Part shown: in pieces, positions 7,756-16,468 of the stretch
Position numbering within the stretch: position 1 is the stretch's first letter
Layout of the letters: each line of letters begins with the position of its first letter
From: Amycolatopsis cihanbeyliensis
GTDB taxonomy: Bacteria; Actinomycetota; Actinomycetes; Mycobacteriales; Pseudonocardiaceae
Direction: 5' to 3'
Assembly: GCF_006715045.1 (NCBI RefSeq)
Contig: NZ_VFML01000001.1
Coordinates: 2,324,501-2,388,500 of the forward strand
Length of the DNA stretch: 64,000 nt
The notes under the pieces: model-generated
The model's input: only the letters and a program-made list of their open reading frames with translations
The model's database searches: none
What the model was told of the DNA's origin: nothing
Position numbers and translations under genes: made by a program

Positions 7756-9078
7756 ATGGCCACCACCGCGGAACCGGCCATACATCCGGTCGACGCGAAG
7801 CCGCCCGCCGGGCAGTTACTGCTCGGCGGGGTACAGCATGTCGCGGCGATGTACGCGGGGGTGGTCGCTCCCCCCTTGATCATCGGCGCGGCGGTGGGGC
7901 TGGACGCGGGTCAGCTCAGCCTGCTGATCAGCGCGAGCCTGTTCACCGCGGGCCTGGCCACGCTGCTGCAGACGCTGGGGGTGTGGCGGTTCGGCGCGCG
8001 GTTGCCGCTGGTGAACGGCGTGACTTTCGCGACGGTGGCGCCGGTGCTGGCGATCGTGGAGCAGCACGGGACCGGCGGATCGCTCGGCGTGGTCTACGGT
8101 GCCACGCTGGTCGGCGGCGCGCTGGTGGTACTGGCCGCGCCGTTCTTCTCCCGGCTCACCCGGTTCTTCCCGCCGCTGGTCACCGGCACGGTGATCACCT
8201 TGATCGGGGTGTCGCTGCTGCCGGTCGCGGTCGGCTGGATCGCCGACCAGCGGGACACGGTGCGGCCCACCGGGCTGCTGCTGGCCGGGTTCACCCTGCT
8301 CGCGGTGCTGGCGCTCAACCGCTTCCTCGCCGGGTTCCTCAGCCGGATCGCGCTGCTGCTCGGACTGGTGGCCGGCACCCTGCTGGCCTGGCCACTCGGC
8401 GAGGTCGACCCGGGCGCGCTGGCCGAGGCCCCCGCCTTCGGCATCGCGAGCCCGTTCCACTTCGGCGCCCCGGAGTTCGAGATCGCGGCGATCGTCTCGA
8501 TGGCCATCGTGATGCTGGTGGTGATGGCCGAGAGCACCGCCGACATGCTGGCGCTCGGCGAGATCGTGCGGCGGCCGACCGGGGAGAAGACCCTCGCCGA
8601 CGGCCTGCGCGCCGACGGGTTCGCCACCGCGGCCGCCACCGTGTTCGGCGGCTTCGCCTGCACGGCCTTCGCGCAGAACGTCGGGCTGGTGGCGCTGACC
8701 AGGATGTACAGCCGGTACGTGGTGGCGACCAGCGGGGCGGTACTGGTGCTGCTGGGCATGTTCCCGGTGACCGGCGGGATCGTCGCGCTGGTGCCGCATC
8801 CGGTACTCGGCGGCGCCGGGCTGGTGCTGTTCGGGAGTGTGGCGGTGAGCGGGCTGCGAACCCTCGCCAAGGCGTCCTTCGATCGGCCGGCGAACATCAC
8901 GATCGTCGCCGCCTCGCTGGGCATCGGCCTGATCCCGATAGCGGCGCCGGAGTTCTATGCGGACTTCCCCTCCGCGGTGCGGACCGTGCTGGACTCCGGG
9001 ATCAGCGCGGGATGCGTCGCCGCGGTCGTGCTCAACCTGCTGTTCGGCGAGCGCGCTACCGCGGAACGAACTCCCTGA
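7756..9078 (+). CDS. NCS2 xanthine/uric acid permease
   Basis: Inner-membrane purine importer of the nucleobase-cation symporter-2 family, 440 aa with about 12-14 hydrophobic segments. GGVQHVAAMYAGVVAPPLI near residue 30 is the NCS2 start motif. VMLVVMAESTADMLALGE near 260 and GGFACTAFAQNVGLVALT near 300 hold the family's Glu and the NxGxxxxT-like loop. GGGGAGG stands just before the ATG. Its position after uricase suggests urate or xanthine as substrate. The 3' end overlaps the convergent hydrolase gene by 23 bp. Confidence 0.88.
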   Translation: MATTAEPAIHPVDAKPPAGQLLLGGVQHVAAMYAGVVAPPLIIGAAVGLDAGQLSLLISASLFTAGLATLLQTLGVWRFGARLPLVNGVTFATVAPVLAIVEQHGTGGSLGVVYGATLVGGALVVLAAPFFSRLTRFFPPLVTGTVITLIGVSLLPVAVGWIADQRDTVRPTGLLLAGFTLLAVLALNRFLAGFLSRIALLLGLVAGTLLAWPLGEVDPGALAEAPAFGIASPFHFGAPEFEIAAIVSMAIVMLVVMAESTADMLALGEIVRRPTGEKTLADGLRADGFATAAATVFGGFACTAFAQNVGLVALTRMYSRYVVATSGAVLVLLGMFPVTGGIVALVPHPVLGGAGLVLFGSVAVSGLRTLAKASFDRPANITIVAASLGIGLIPIAAPEFYADFPSAVRTVLDSGISAGCVAAVVLNLLFGERATAERTP

Positions 9079-9892
9079 GCAACTCGGTGAGCAGCTCCGG
9101 CTGGTCCTCCGGGACGAGGGTGTAGCTGCCGTCGACCTCCACGATCGACGCGTTCGGGAACAGGGTGTCCAGCCGGTGCCCGTGCTCCAGCGGCATCAGC
9201 TTGTCCTCGGTGGCCCACACGATCAGCACCGGGCGGTCGAAGGAACGCATCCGCCACGCCCAGTCCAGCAGTGTTTCCCTCGGCGGCACCGACAGCGCGT
9301 ACTTGGCGAGGTCCCTGCGGATCTCCGCGTTGGTGGCCGCGGGACGGAACCAGCCGCGGATCACCTCGTCCGGCACCGGCCGTTTGGACATCCAACCCCA
9401 CGCACCGGGCGCTCGCCGCAGCGGCGGAAGGTGCAGCAACGCCTTCATCAGCAGGGCCGTACCGCCCGGCACCCTGAGCACCAGGTCGAGCACGCGGCCG
9501 GGCAGCCCCGGCGGGTAGTTGTCGAAGGCCTCGCAGGCGGTGAGCACCACCCGGGCGATCCGCTCGGTGCGCCCCTCGGCGAGCAGGATCTGCGCGCCGC
9601 CCCAGTCGTTCAGCACCAGGGTCACCTCGTGCAGATCCAGCCGCTCCAGGAACTCCTCGACCAGCAGCGCCATCCCGCGCAGGGACAGGTCGGCCTCCGG
9701 TTTCATCGGCGTACGGTGCGCCCCGAGCGGCAGGGTCGGCGTGACGCACCGGTAGTCCGCGCGCAGGCCGGACACCACGTTGCGCCAGACCGAGCCGTTG
9801 ATCGTGACGCCGTGCAGCAGAAGCAGCACCGGACCGTCACCACCGGTGTCCTGATACTCGATCGGACCCGCGGACAGCTCGACCTCGGCCAT
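9056..9892 (-). CDS. Alpha/beta hydrolase, Asp-nucleophile type, catalytic His not evident
   Basis: 278 aa from the ATG at 9892. The oxyanion motif is LLLHGVTINGSVW. The nucleophile elbow reads LVLNDWGGAQ (Asp96), as in haloalkane dehalogenases and epoxide hydrolases rather than GxSxG esterases. An acidic residue follows in WATEDKLMP (Asp230). The C-terminal position where the family carries His reads DGSYTLVPEDQPE, so no His is there. It converges on and overlaps the permease gene. Substrate unknown; it could be an enzyme with altered mechanism or a binding protein. Confidence 0.8.
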   Translation of the reverse strand: MAEVELSAGPIEYQDTGGDGPVLLLLHGVTINGSVWRNVVSGLRADYRCVTPTLPLGAHRTPMKPEADLSLRGMALLVEEFLERLDLHEVTLVLNDWGGAQILLAEGRTERIARVVLTACEAFDNYPPGLPGRVLDLVLRVPGGTALLMKALLHLPPLRRAPGAWGWMSKRPVPDEVIRGWFRPAATNAEIRRDLAKYALSVPPRETLLDWAWRMRSFDRPVLIVWATEDKLMPLEHGHRLDTLFPNASIVEVDGSYTLVPEDQPELLTELLREFVPR

Positions 9893-9902
9893 GCCGGCCA
9901 GG

Positions 9903-10295
9903 CTACCGCCCGCCGCTTTCCTTCGCCGCCAGGTAAGCACGCCAGTCGCCGTACTCGGTGATGTCCACCAGCTCCGGGCTGTCCACATACGACGCGCGCA
10001 GCACCGTCGCCAGGCAGGCCGCGCCGTCGGTGAGCTCGATCACCCCGAGTTCCAGCTCGGCGGGCTCGGCGGGCATGAGGTGATCCCGCAGCACGGTCAG
10101 CGGGAGGTCGTACACCTCGCCGAGCACGCTGCCACCGCCCGGGCCGACCTCGTACATCGCCGGGAAACGGTCGCCGACCGAGAAGTAGCGATACTTCGGC
10201 GCGCTGCTGGCCGTGCACAGCAGCGGCGTGTCCCGCAACTGGTGGTGCAGCGGGCCGCCGCGCATCCCGCCGCCGTTGAGGAACATCAGTGCCAT
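9903..10295 (-). CDS. Stand-alone allophanate hydrolase C-terminal-like protein
   Basis: 130 aa. The start LNGGGMRGGPLHHQL and the middle YFSVGDRFPAMYEV, GGSVLGEVYDLP resemble the C-terminal (AH_C, gamma-glutamylcyclotransferase-like) domain of allophanate hydrolase, which decarboxylates the intermediate of urea degradation. No amidase domain is attached or nearby. Small proteins of this kind occur next to purine genes in actinobacteria. It lies 10 nt upstream of the hydrolase and 13 nt after the permease, so the three are probably one minus-strand operon. Function is inferred from fold only. Confidence 0.75.
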   Translation of the reverse strand: MALMFLNGGGMRGGPLHHQLRDTPLLCTASSAPKYRYFSVGDRFPAMYEVGPGGGSVLGEVYDLPLTVLRDHLMPAEPAELELGVIELTDGAACLATVLRASYVDSPELVDITEYGDWRAYLAAKESGGR

Positions 10296-10308
10296 CGACC
10301 GCCTCCGT

Positions 10309-11748
10309 TCAGCTCACTGCCGCCATGATCCCTTCCACCGCGAAGTATGCGAAGAACACCGCGGCCAGCGTGCCGAGCAGCCAGCCGACCTCGCCGATCC
10401 GCCGCTTGGCCACCTTGATCAGCACGTAGGACACCAGCCCGGCACCGATCCCGTTGGTGATGGAGTAGGTGAACGGGATCAGGGCGATGGTGAGGAACAC
10501 CGGGATCGCGAAGTCCACGTCCTGCCACGGCACCTTGGCGCACTGCGCCATCATCATGCCGCCGATCACCACCAGCGCGGGCGCGGCGGCCTGCGCGGGC
10601 ACCACGGCGGCGATCGGGGTGAGGAACAGGGTGGCGGTGAACAGCGCCCCGGTCACCACGCTGGCCAGCCCGGTCCGCGCGCCCTCGCCCACCCCTGCCG
10701 CCGACTCCAGGAACACGGTGTTCGGCGAGGCGCCGGTGAACCCGCCCGCCAGCGCGCCCACGCCGTCCACGCACAGGATCCGGCCCATGCCCTCGACCCG
10801 ACCGTCCCGGACCAGCCCGGCCTCCTGGGAGACGCTGGTAATCGTGCCCATCGCGTCGAAGAACCCGGACAGCACCAGGGTGAACAGGAACACCGTCGCG
10901 GTGACCGCGCCGGCCGAGGCGAAACCGCCGAACAGGTCCACGCTGCCGAGCAGGCCGAAGTCCGGTGTGGACACGAGGTGGTCCGGGACCGCGGGTTCCA
11001 CCAGCCCCCAGCCGTCCACGGCGAAGCTCTCGTTCACCACCACGGCCAGCACGGTGGCTACCGTGATGCTGATCAGGACCGCCCCGGGTATCCGCCTGCT
11101 GACCAGCACGATCATCAGCAGCAGCCCGGCACAGAACACGGCGATCGGCCAGCCGGCGAGATGGCCGTCGGTGCCCATCCGGACCGGGACCGTGGAAGCG
11201 GCCGCGTCCGGGGTCCTGGTGACGAATCCGGCGCTGACCAGCCCGACCAGCGCGATGTAGAGCCCGATGCCGACGGTGATCGCGGTCTTCAGCGGCATCG
11301 GGATGGCGTTGATGATCCGTTCCCGGACCCCGGAGACCGCCATCAGCACGATGCACACGCCCTCCAGCACGACCAAGCCGAATGCCTGCCCCCAGGTCAT
11401 CTCCGGCGCCAGTTGGAAGGCGACCAGGCCGTTCACGCCCAAGCCCGCGGCCAGCGCGAGCGGCGCGTTACCGACCAGTCCCATCAGGACGGTGGTCACC
11501 CCGGCGGCGAGCGCGGTGGCCGTGGTGACCTGCTCCGTGGTCAGCCGCGCTCCGGTGATGTCGGTGGACGCGCCGAGTACGAGCGGGTTGAGCAGCACGA
11601 TGTAGCACATCGCGACGAACGTGGTGATCCCGCCGCGTACCTCGCGACCGAGTGTGCTCCCCCTGGTAGTGATCTTGAAGAACCGGTCGACCGGCGGCAC
11701 CCTCGGCGGGTCCGGTGGATGCGGCCGGTCCGTCCGCAACTGGGTCAT
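10309..11748 (-). CDS. AzgA/GhxP-type purine (guanine/hypoxanthine/xanthine) permease
   Basis: Membrane importer of the AzgA-like branch of NCS2, 479 aa from the ATG at 11748, which has GAGGAGG upstream. Signatures are DRFFKITTRGSTLGREVRGGITTFVAMCYIVLLNP at the N-terminus (split: DRFFKITTRGST then TFVAMCYIVLLNP), GLGVNGLVAFQL, LFDAMGT-like SGFFDAMGTITSV, and GASPNTVFLESAAGVGEGARTG, the substrate loop. Repeat array B precedes it, separating it from guaD on the same strand. Exact nucleobase cannot be told. Confidence 0.87.
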   Translation of the reverse strand: MTQLRTDRPHPPDPPRVPPVDRFFKITTRGSTLGREVRGGITTFVAMCYIVLLNPLVLGASTDITGARLTTEQVTTATALAAGVTTVLMGLVGNAPLALAAGLGVNGLVAFQLAPEMTWGQAFGLVVLEGVCIVLMAVSGVRERIINAIPMPLKTAITVGIGLYIALVGLVSAGFVTRTPDAAASTVPVRMGTDGHLAGWPIAVFCAGLLLMIVLVSRRIPGAVLISITVATVLAVVVNESFAVDGWGLVEPAVPDHLVSTPDFGLLGSVDLFGGFASAGAVTATVFLFTLVLSGFFDAMGTITSVSQEAGLVRDGRVEGMGRILCVDGVGALAGGFTGASPNTVFLESAAGVGEGARTGLASVVTGALFTATLFLTPIAAVVPAQAAAPALVVIGGMMMAQCAKVPWQDVDFAIPVFLTIALIPFTYSITNGIGAGLVSYVLIKVAKRRIGEVGWLLGTLAAVFFAYFAVEGIMAAVS

Positions 11749-11777
11749 CCTCGACCTCCTCGGCCGCGTACGGATAC

Positions 11778-11945
11778 GGCAAACACACGCGCGCGAAGCG
11801 CAAACTCGCCTACGTGGATGGCAAACTCGACCGCGTGAACGGCAAACTCGGCTACGTGGATGGCAAACACGGCGCGGCCGGCGTGTTGGCCGCTCAGGTA
11901 GGCGAGTTTGCTGCTCGCGTAGGCGAGTTTGCTGGTTCAGTACGC
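11778..11945. repeat. 21-bp repeat array B, two-sided (5 + 3 units)
   Basis: Five forward units start at 11778, 11799, 11820, 11841 and 11862; three inverted units start at 11883, 11904 and 11925. All are in one 21-nt register. Cores are GGCAAACTC or GGCAAACAC variants; the tail consensus is the same as in array A. The two central units can pair (9 of 11 positions around 11862-11891). Read along the guaD transcript it is a three-unit arm, then an inverted five-unit arm, the same layout as behind uricase. The guaD stop falls inside the last, degenerate unit. Confidence 0.88.
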
Positions 11946-12431
11946 CACGGTGTCCGGGTTGGCCTGCCAGGCTTCGAAGGGTTCGGTGGGGCGCGCGCTG
12001 GCGAGTTGCGCCACGGTGAGCGGCCAGGTTTCCCGTGGGGTGCTGAACAGGTCGTAGAACTCGCGGTCGTCGAAACCGGCCGCCGCGGCGTCGTGCCGGT
12101 CGGCGGCGTAGAGCACCCGGTCCACCCTGGCCCACAGGGCTGCGGAAAGGCACAGCGGGCAGGGTTCGCAGGAGGACACCAGCACGCAGCCGGTGAGCTG
12201 GAAGTCGCCGAGCGCGACGCAGGCCGCGCGGATAGCCACCACCTCGGCGTGCGCCGTGGGATCCAGTGCGGGCGTGACCTGGTTGGTCCCGGTGGCCAGC
12301 ACGGCCCCGTCCCGGACGACCAGTGCCCCGAACGGGCCGCCGCCCTCGGCCACGTTGGCGGTGGCGATCCGGACGGCCTCGGCCAGCCACTCCTGCTCAG
12401 CGGAACCTACTGTGGACACATTTCCACCCAT
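11937..12431 (-). CDS. guaD: Guanine deaminase (cytidine-deaminase fold)
   Basis: Deaminates guanine to xanthine, feeding the xanthine dehydrogenase encoded just upstream. It is 164 aa from the ATG at 12431; the longer open frame upstream lacks similarity. Zinc motifs are DPTAHAEVVAIRAAC and SSCEPCPLC. GGPFGALVV, YAADRHDAAAAGFDD and the C-terminal FEAWQ closely follow the small B. subtilis guanine deaminase, including its swapped C-terminal segment. It is last gene of the xdh operon, 25 nt after the Mo-subunit stop. Confidence 0.9.
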   Translation of the reverse strand: MGGNVSTVGSAEQEWLAEAVRIATANVAEGGGPFGALVVRDGAVLATGTNQVTPALDPTAHAEVVAIRAACVALGDFQLTGCVLVSSCEPCPLCLSAALWARVDRVLYAADRHDAAAAGFDDREFYDLFSTPRETWPLTVAQLASARPTEPFEAWQANPDTVAY

Positions 12432-12456
12432 GACTCTCCGTTCGAGACGCGGCGAG

Positions 12457-14658
12457 CTAGTCGCCGATGATGTGCTCCGGCCGGACCGGCACGCGCTCCA
12501 GCGCCTTGCCGGTGGCGAACCGGATCGCCGCGACGATCGCGGGGGTGGAGGAGATCGTCGGTGGTTCACCGACCCCGCGCAGCCCGTATGGGGCGTGCGG
12601 GTCGGCCAGCTCGAGCACGTCGATGTCCATCGGTGGCATGTCGAGCACGGTCGGGATGAGGTAGTCGGTGAAGGACGGGTTGCGGATCCGGCCGCCGTCG
12701 GTCTGGATCTCCTCCATCACCGCGAGGCCGAGCCCCTGCGCGGAACCGCCCTGGATCTGGCCGAGCACGGCCTGCGGGTTCATCGCCTTGCCCACGTCCT
12801 GGGCGCAGTCCAGTGCGACCACCTTGATCAGGCCCAACTCGGTGTCCACGTCCACCACGGCCCGGTGCGCGGCGAAACCGTACTGCACGTGGGCGTTGCC
12901 CGCGCCGGTCTCCGGGTCGAGCGCCTCGGTGGGCCGGTGCCGCCACTCCACCGTCTCGTCCAGCACCTTGTCCCCGAGCTCGTCCGGGGACAGCGACCCG
13001 AGAGCCGCGCGCACGGCCTGGCAGGCGGCGCGCACCGCGCCCCCGGTGACATAGGTCTGCCGGGAAGCCGAGGTCGAGCCCGCGTTGCCGATCGAGGTGT
13101 CCATCGGCTGCACGGTCACCCGCCGCACGCCCAACTCGGTGCGCACGATCTGCTGCAGTACGGTCACCAGGCCCTGCCCGACCTCGCAGGCGGCGGTCTG
13201 CACGGTGGCGGCGGGTTCGCCGCCGAGCACCTCCAGCCGAACCCGCGCGGTCGAGTAGTCGTCGAATCCCTCGGAGAAGCAGATGTTCTTGATGCCCACC
13301 GCGTAGCCGACGCCGCGCACCACTCCCTCGCCGTGCGTGGTGTTGGACACCCCGCCCGGCATCCGGCGCAGGTCCAGCTCGGCGGGCGGTTCGGCGGGCA
13401 TGGGCTTGTCCCGCACCCGCCGCAACAGCTCGGCGACCGGGGCGGCCGAGTCGACCACCTGGCCGGTGGGCATCACCGTGCCCTGGCTCATCGCGTTGCG
13501 CAGCCGGACCTCAACCGGGTCCAGCCCGCAGGCAGCGGCCAGCCTGTCCATCTGCGACTCGTACGCGAAGGCAGCCTGCACCGCGCCGAACCCGCGCATC
13601 GCGCCGCACGGCGGGTTGTTCGTGTAGGCACCCCAGCTGTCCAGCACCACGTTCGGCGCCTCGTACGGGCCGACACCGAGGGTGGCGGCATTGGCCACCA
13701 CTGCCGGGGTGGACGAGGCATAGGCACCACCGTCCAGGAAGATCCGCGCCCGCACGTAGACCAGTCGGCCCCGCGCGTCCGCCCCGTGCTCGTAGTGCAG
13801 GGTCGCCGGGTGCCGGTGCACATGGCCGTAGAAGGACTCCGCGCGGTTGTAGACCATCTTCACCGGCTTGCCGGTGTGCAGCGCGAGCAGGCAGGCGTGC
13901 ACCTGGATGGAAAGGTCCTCCCTGCCGCCGAAGGCGCCGCCCACCCCACCGAGGGTGAGCCGCACCTTGTCCTCCGGCAGGCCGAGGGCGGCGACGACCT
14001 GCCGCTGGTCGACATGCAGCCACTGGGTGGCGACGTAGAGGTCCACCCCGCCGTCCTCGGCGGGGATCGCCAGCCCCGACTCGGGCCCGAGGAATGCCTG
14101 GTCCTGCATACCGATCCGGTATGTTCCACGAACCACCACCTCGGCACGCGCATCGGGATCCCCGCGCCGGATCGGCACGTGCCGCACCACGTTGCCCTCC
14201 GGGTGCAGCGCGGGCACGTTCCCGGTCACCGCCTGCTCGGCATCGGTCACCGGTTCCAGCTCGGTGTACTCGACCCGGATCCGGTTCATCGCCCTGCGCG
14301 CGGTCTCCGGATGGTCGGCGGCCACCAGTGCCACCGGCTCACCCTCGTAGCGCACCAGGTCCTCGGCCAGCACCGGCTGGTCCGGATGCTCGAGGCCGTA
14401 GCGGTTCACCCCCGGCACGTCGGCATGGGTGAGCACGGCATACACGCCCGGCGTGGCCAGCGCCTCGCCGAGGTCGATGCCCTCGATCCGGGCGTAGGGA
14501 TGCGGGCTGCGCAGGGTGGCGCCCCAGAGCATGTCCTCGTGCCACAGGTCGGAGGAGTAGGCGAACTCGCCGCGCACCTTGACCACACCGTCCGGCCGTT
14601 GCGCGTCGCTGCCGACTCCCTGCGCCGAACCGGTACGGGTGTCCGTGCTGCTCGTCAT
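12457..14658 (-). CDS. xdhA: Xanthine dehydrogenase, molybdenum-binding subunit
   Basis: Large catalytic subunit (PucD-like in Bacillus terms, XdhA in E. coli terms), 733 aa from the ATG at 14658. Aldehyde oxidase/xanthine dehydrogenase a/b-hammerhead lies at about 20-130. The Mo-cofactor region follows with GGVGGAFGGREDL, PCGAMRGFGAVQ, QGLVTVLQQI and the C-terminal GVGEPPT, whose Glu is the catalytic base in the family. Its ATG overlaps the stop of the deaminase gene by 4 bp (ATGA). It hydroxylates hypoxanthine/xanthine to urate together with the FAD and 2Fe-2S subunits upstream. Confidence 0.9.
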   Translation of the reverse strand: MTSSTDTRTGSAQGVGSDAQRPDGVVKVRGEFAYSSDLWHEDMLWGATLRSPHPYARIEGIDLGEALATPGVYAVLTHADVPGVNRYGLEHPDQPVLAEDLVRYEGEPVALVAADHPETARRAMNRIRVEYTELEPVTDAEQAVTGNVPALHPEGNVVRHVPIRRGDPDARAEVVVRGTYRIGMQDQAFLGPESGLAIPAEDGGVDLYVATQWLHVDQRQVVAALGLPEDKVRLTLGGVGGAFGGREDLSIQVHACLLALHTGKPVKMVYNRAESFYGHVHRHPATLHYEHGADARGRLVYVRARIFLDGGAYASSTPAVVANAATLGVGPYEAPNVVLDSWGAYTNNPPCGAMRGFGAVQAAFAYESQMDRLAAACGLDPVEVRLRNAMSQGTVMPTGQVVDSAAPVAELLRRVRDKPMPAEPPAELDLRRMPGGVSNTTHGEGVVRGVGYAVGIKNICFSEGFDDYSTARVRLEVLGGEPAATVQTAACEVGQGLVTVLQQIVRTELGVRRVTVQPMDTSIGNAGSTSASRQTYVTGGAVRAACQAVRAALGSLSPDELGDKVLDETVEWRHRPTEALDPETGAGNAHVQYGFAAHRAVVDVDTELGLIKVVALDCAQDVGKAMNPQAVLGQIQGGSAQGLGLAVMEEIQTDGGRIRNPSFTDYLIPTVLDMPPMDIDVLELADPHAPYGLRGVGEPPTISSTPAIVAAIRFATGKALERVPVRPEHIIGD

Positions 14659-16001
14659 GGCGCCTCCGTCAGCTTCGCGCTCGCGGCCCGCAGTTCCGCG
14701 GCAAGTGCGGGCTCGTCGGCGGTGCGCAGCTCGCCGCGGTCCACCACGGTCTCCCCGCCGACCAGGAGCAGCTCCACCGGCGGGGTGGCGCCGAGGACGA
14801 GCGCGGCGACCGGGTCCTCGATCCCGGCATGCGCGAGACCGTCCAGCCGCCACACGGTGAGGTCGGCGAGCTTGCCCGGCTCCAGCGAGCCGAGCTCGTG
14901 TTCCCTGCCGAGGCAGCGCGCGCCGCCCATGGTGCCGAGGTGCAGTGCCTCGCGGACGGCCAGTGCGCGCGGCCCACCCCGCTGGCGGGCCTGCAGCAGG
15001 GCCTGGTGCAGTTCCTCGCCGAGCCCGCCGGACTCGTTGGAGGCTGCGCCGTCGACCCCGAGGCCGACCGGGACGCCCGCGTCCAGCAGCTCCCGCACCG
15101 GCGCGATCCCGGTGCCGAGCCTGCCGTTGGATGTCGGGCAGTGCGCGGAGCCGGTGCCGGTGACGCCGAGCCTGCGCACCGCGCCGGAGTCCAGGTGCAC
15201 GGTGTGCGCGAGCCAGACGTCCGCGCCGAGCCAGCCGAGGTCCTCGGCGTACTCGGCGGGGGTTCGCCCGGTCTCGGCGACGCACTGGCGTTGCTCGTCC
15301 AGGGTCTCGGCGAGGTGAGTGTGCAACCGGACCCCCTTGCGGCGGGCCAGCTCCGCCGCGCCGAGCATCAGTTTCTCGGTCACCGTGAACGGCGAGCACG
15401 GCCCGGCTGCGATCCGGACCCGCGCGTCCGGGGTGGGGTCGTGGTAGGTGTCGATGGCGTGCTCGGTGCCGAGCAACGCGGTCTCGGTGTCCTCGACCAG
15501 CCGATCGGGCGGCAGGCCGCCAGCCGACTCGCCCCGGTCCATCGAGCCACGCACCAGGTGGGTGCGCAGGCCGATCCGGTGGGTGGCCGACACCAGGGCC
15601 GCGAGCTGGTCCCCGCCGTCACGGGGGAACACATAGTGGTGGTCGGCCACCGTGGTACAGCCGGTGCGGGCGAGCCTGGCCAGACCGGCGCCCGCCGCCG
15701 CGTGGGTGATCTCGGCGTCCAGCCCCGCCCACACCGGGTACAGCTCCCCCAGCCACTCGAACAGCGTGCCGTCCGCGGCCATCCCGCGGGTGGCCCACTG
15801 GTACAGGTGGTGATGGGTGTTCACCAGCCCCGGGGTGACCAGGCAACCGCGCGCGTCGATCCGGGTGTCGGCGGGCAGCTCGGCTCGTCCCTCGCCCACC
15901 GCGGCGATCCGGGAACCCTCGACAAGCACGTACCCCGAGCGATACTCGGTGCCCGCGGAGTCCACAGTGGAGATAGCGGCATTCTCGATCAACGTTCTCA
16001 T
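14655..16001 (-). CDS. 8-oxoguanine deaminase-like amidohydrolase
   Basis: 448 aa, from the ATG at 16001. Metal motifs are PGLVNTHHHLYQW, then ADHHYVF, LHTHLAE, AHTVHLD and GLGVDGAASNE. The combination HHHLYQWATRG, ELYPVWAGLDAE is typical of 8-oxoguanine deaminases, which convert 8-oxoguanine directly to urate. It sits between the 2Fe-2S and Mo-subunit genes of xanthine dehydrogenase, with a 2-nt gap on one side and an ATGA overlap on the other, so it is co-expressed. Alternatives are other ATZ/TRZ-family deaminases such as isoxanthopterin deaminase. Confidence 0.82.
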   Translation of the reverse strand: MRTLIENAAISTVDSAGTEYRSGYVLVEGSRIAAVGEGRAELPADTRIDARGCLVTPGLVNTHHHLYQWATRGMAADGTLFEWLGELYPVWAGLDAEITHAAAGAGLARLARTGCTTVADHHYVFPRDGGDQLAALVSATHRIGLRTHLVRGSMDRGESAGGLPPDRLVEDTETALLGTEHAIDTYHDPTPDARVRIAAGPCSPFTVTEKLMLGAAELARRKGVRLHTHLAETLDEQRQCVAETGRTPAEYAEDLGWLGADVWLAHTVHLDSGAVRRLGVTGTGSAHCPTSNGRLGTGIAPVRELLDAGVPVGLGVDGAASNESGGLGEELHQALLQARQRGGPRALAVREALHLGTMGGARCLGREHELGSLEPGKLADLTVWRLDGLAHAGIEDPVAALVLGATPPVELLLVGGETVVDRGELRTADEPALAAELRAASAKLTEAP

Positions 16002-16003
16002 GC

Positions 16004-16468
16004 CTACTTCTCCCTGGTGGCGGCGAGCCGGACGGCCTCGAGGATCTTCTCGTACCCGGTGCAGCGGCACAGGTTTCCGGCCAGTGCCTCCCGGGCCTCC
16101 TCCTCCGCGGGGTCGGGCACCCTGTCCAGCAGGTCGTGCGCGGCGACCACGAGGCCGGGCGTGCAGAAACCGCACTGCACCGCGCCGGCATCCACAAAGG
16201 ACTGCTGCACCCGGTCGAGTCGCTCGCCATCGGCCAACCCCTCGACCGTGCGCACCCGCCTACCCTCGGCCTGCCCGGCGGCGACCAGGCAGGAGCAGAC
16301 CACGGTGTCGTCGAGATACACCGTGCAGGAACCGCATTCGCCCTGCTCGCAGGCGTTCTTCGAGCCGGGAAGGCCGAGCCGCTCGCGCAACACGAACAGC
16401 AGGCTCTCGCCCTCCCACACATCATCGGCCCGCAGCGTCTCGCCGTTCACGGTCAACGTCACGCGCAT
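16004..16468 (-). CDS. xdhC: Xanthine dehydrogenase, 2Fe-2S subunit
   Basis: 154 aa. The N-terminal plant-ferredoxin domain has CEQGECGSC and VCSC; the C-terminal all-helical domain has CGFCTPG and CRCTG, so all eight cluster cysteines are present. It passes electrons from Mo to FAD. Its ATG lies inside the FAD-subunit gene (10-bp overlap). Naming follows E. coli (XdhC); it is PucE-like in Bacillus. Confidence 0.93.
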   Translation of the reverse strand: MRVTLTVNGETLRADDVWEGESLLFVLRERLGLPGSKNACEQGECGSCTVYLDDTVVCSCLVAAGQAEGRRVRTVEGLADGERLDRVQQSFVDAGAVQCGFCTPGLVVAAHDLLDRVPDPAEEEAREALAGNLCRCTGYEKILEAVRLAATREK

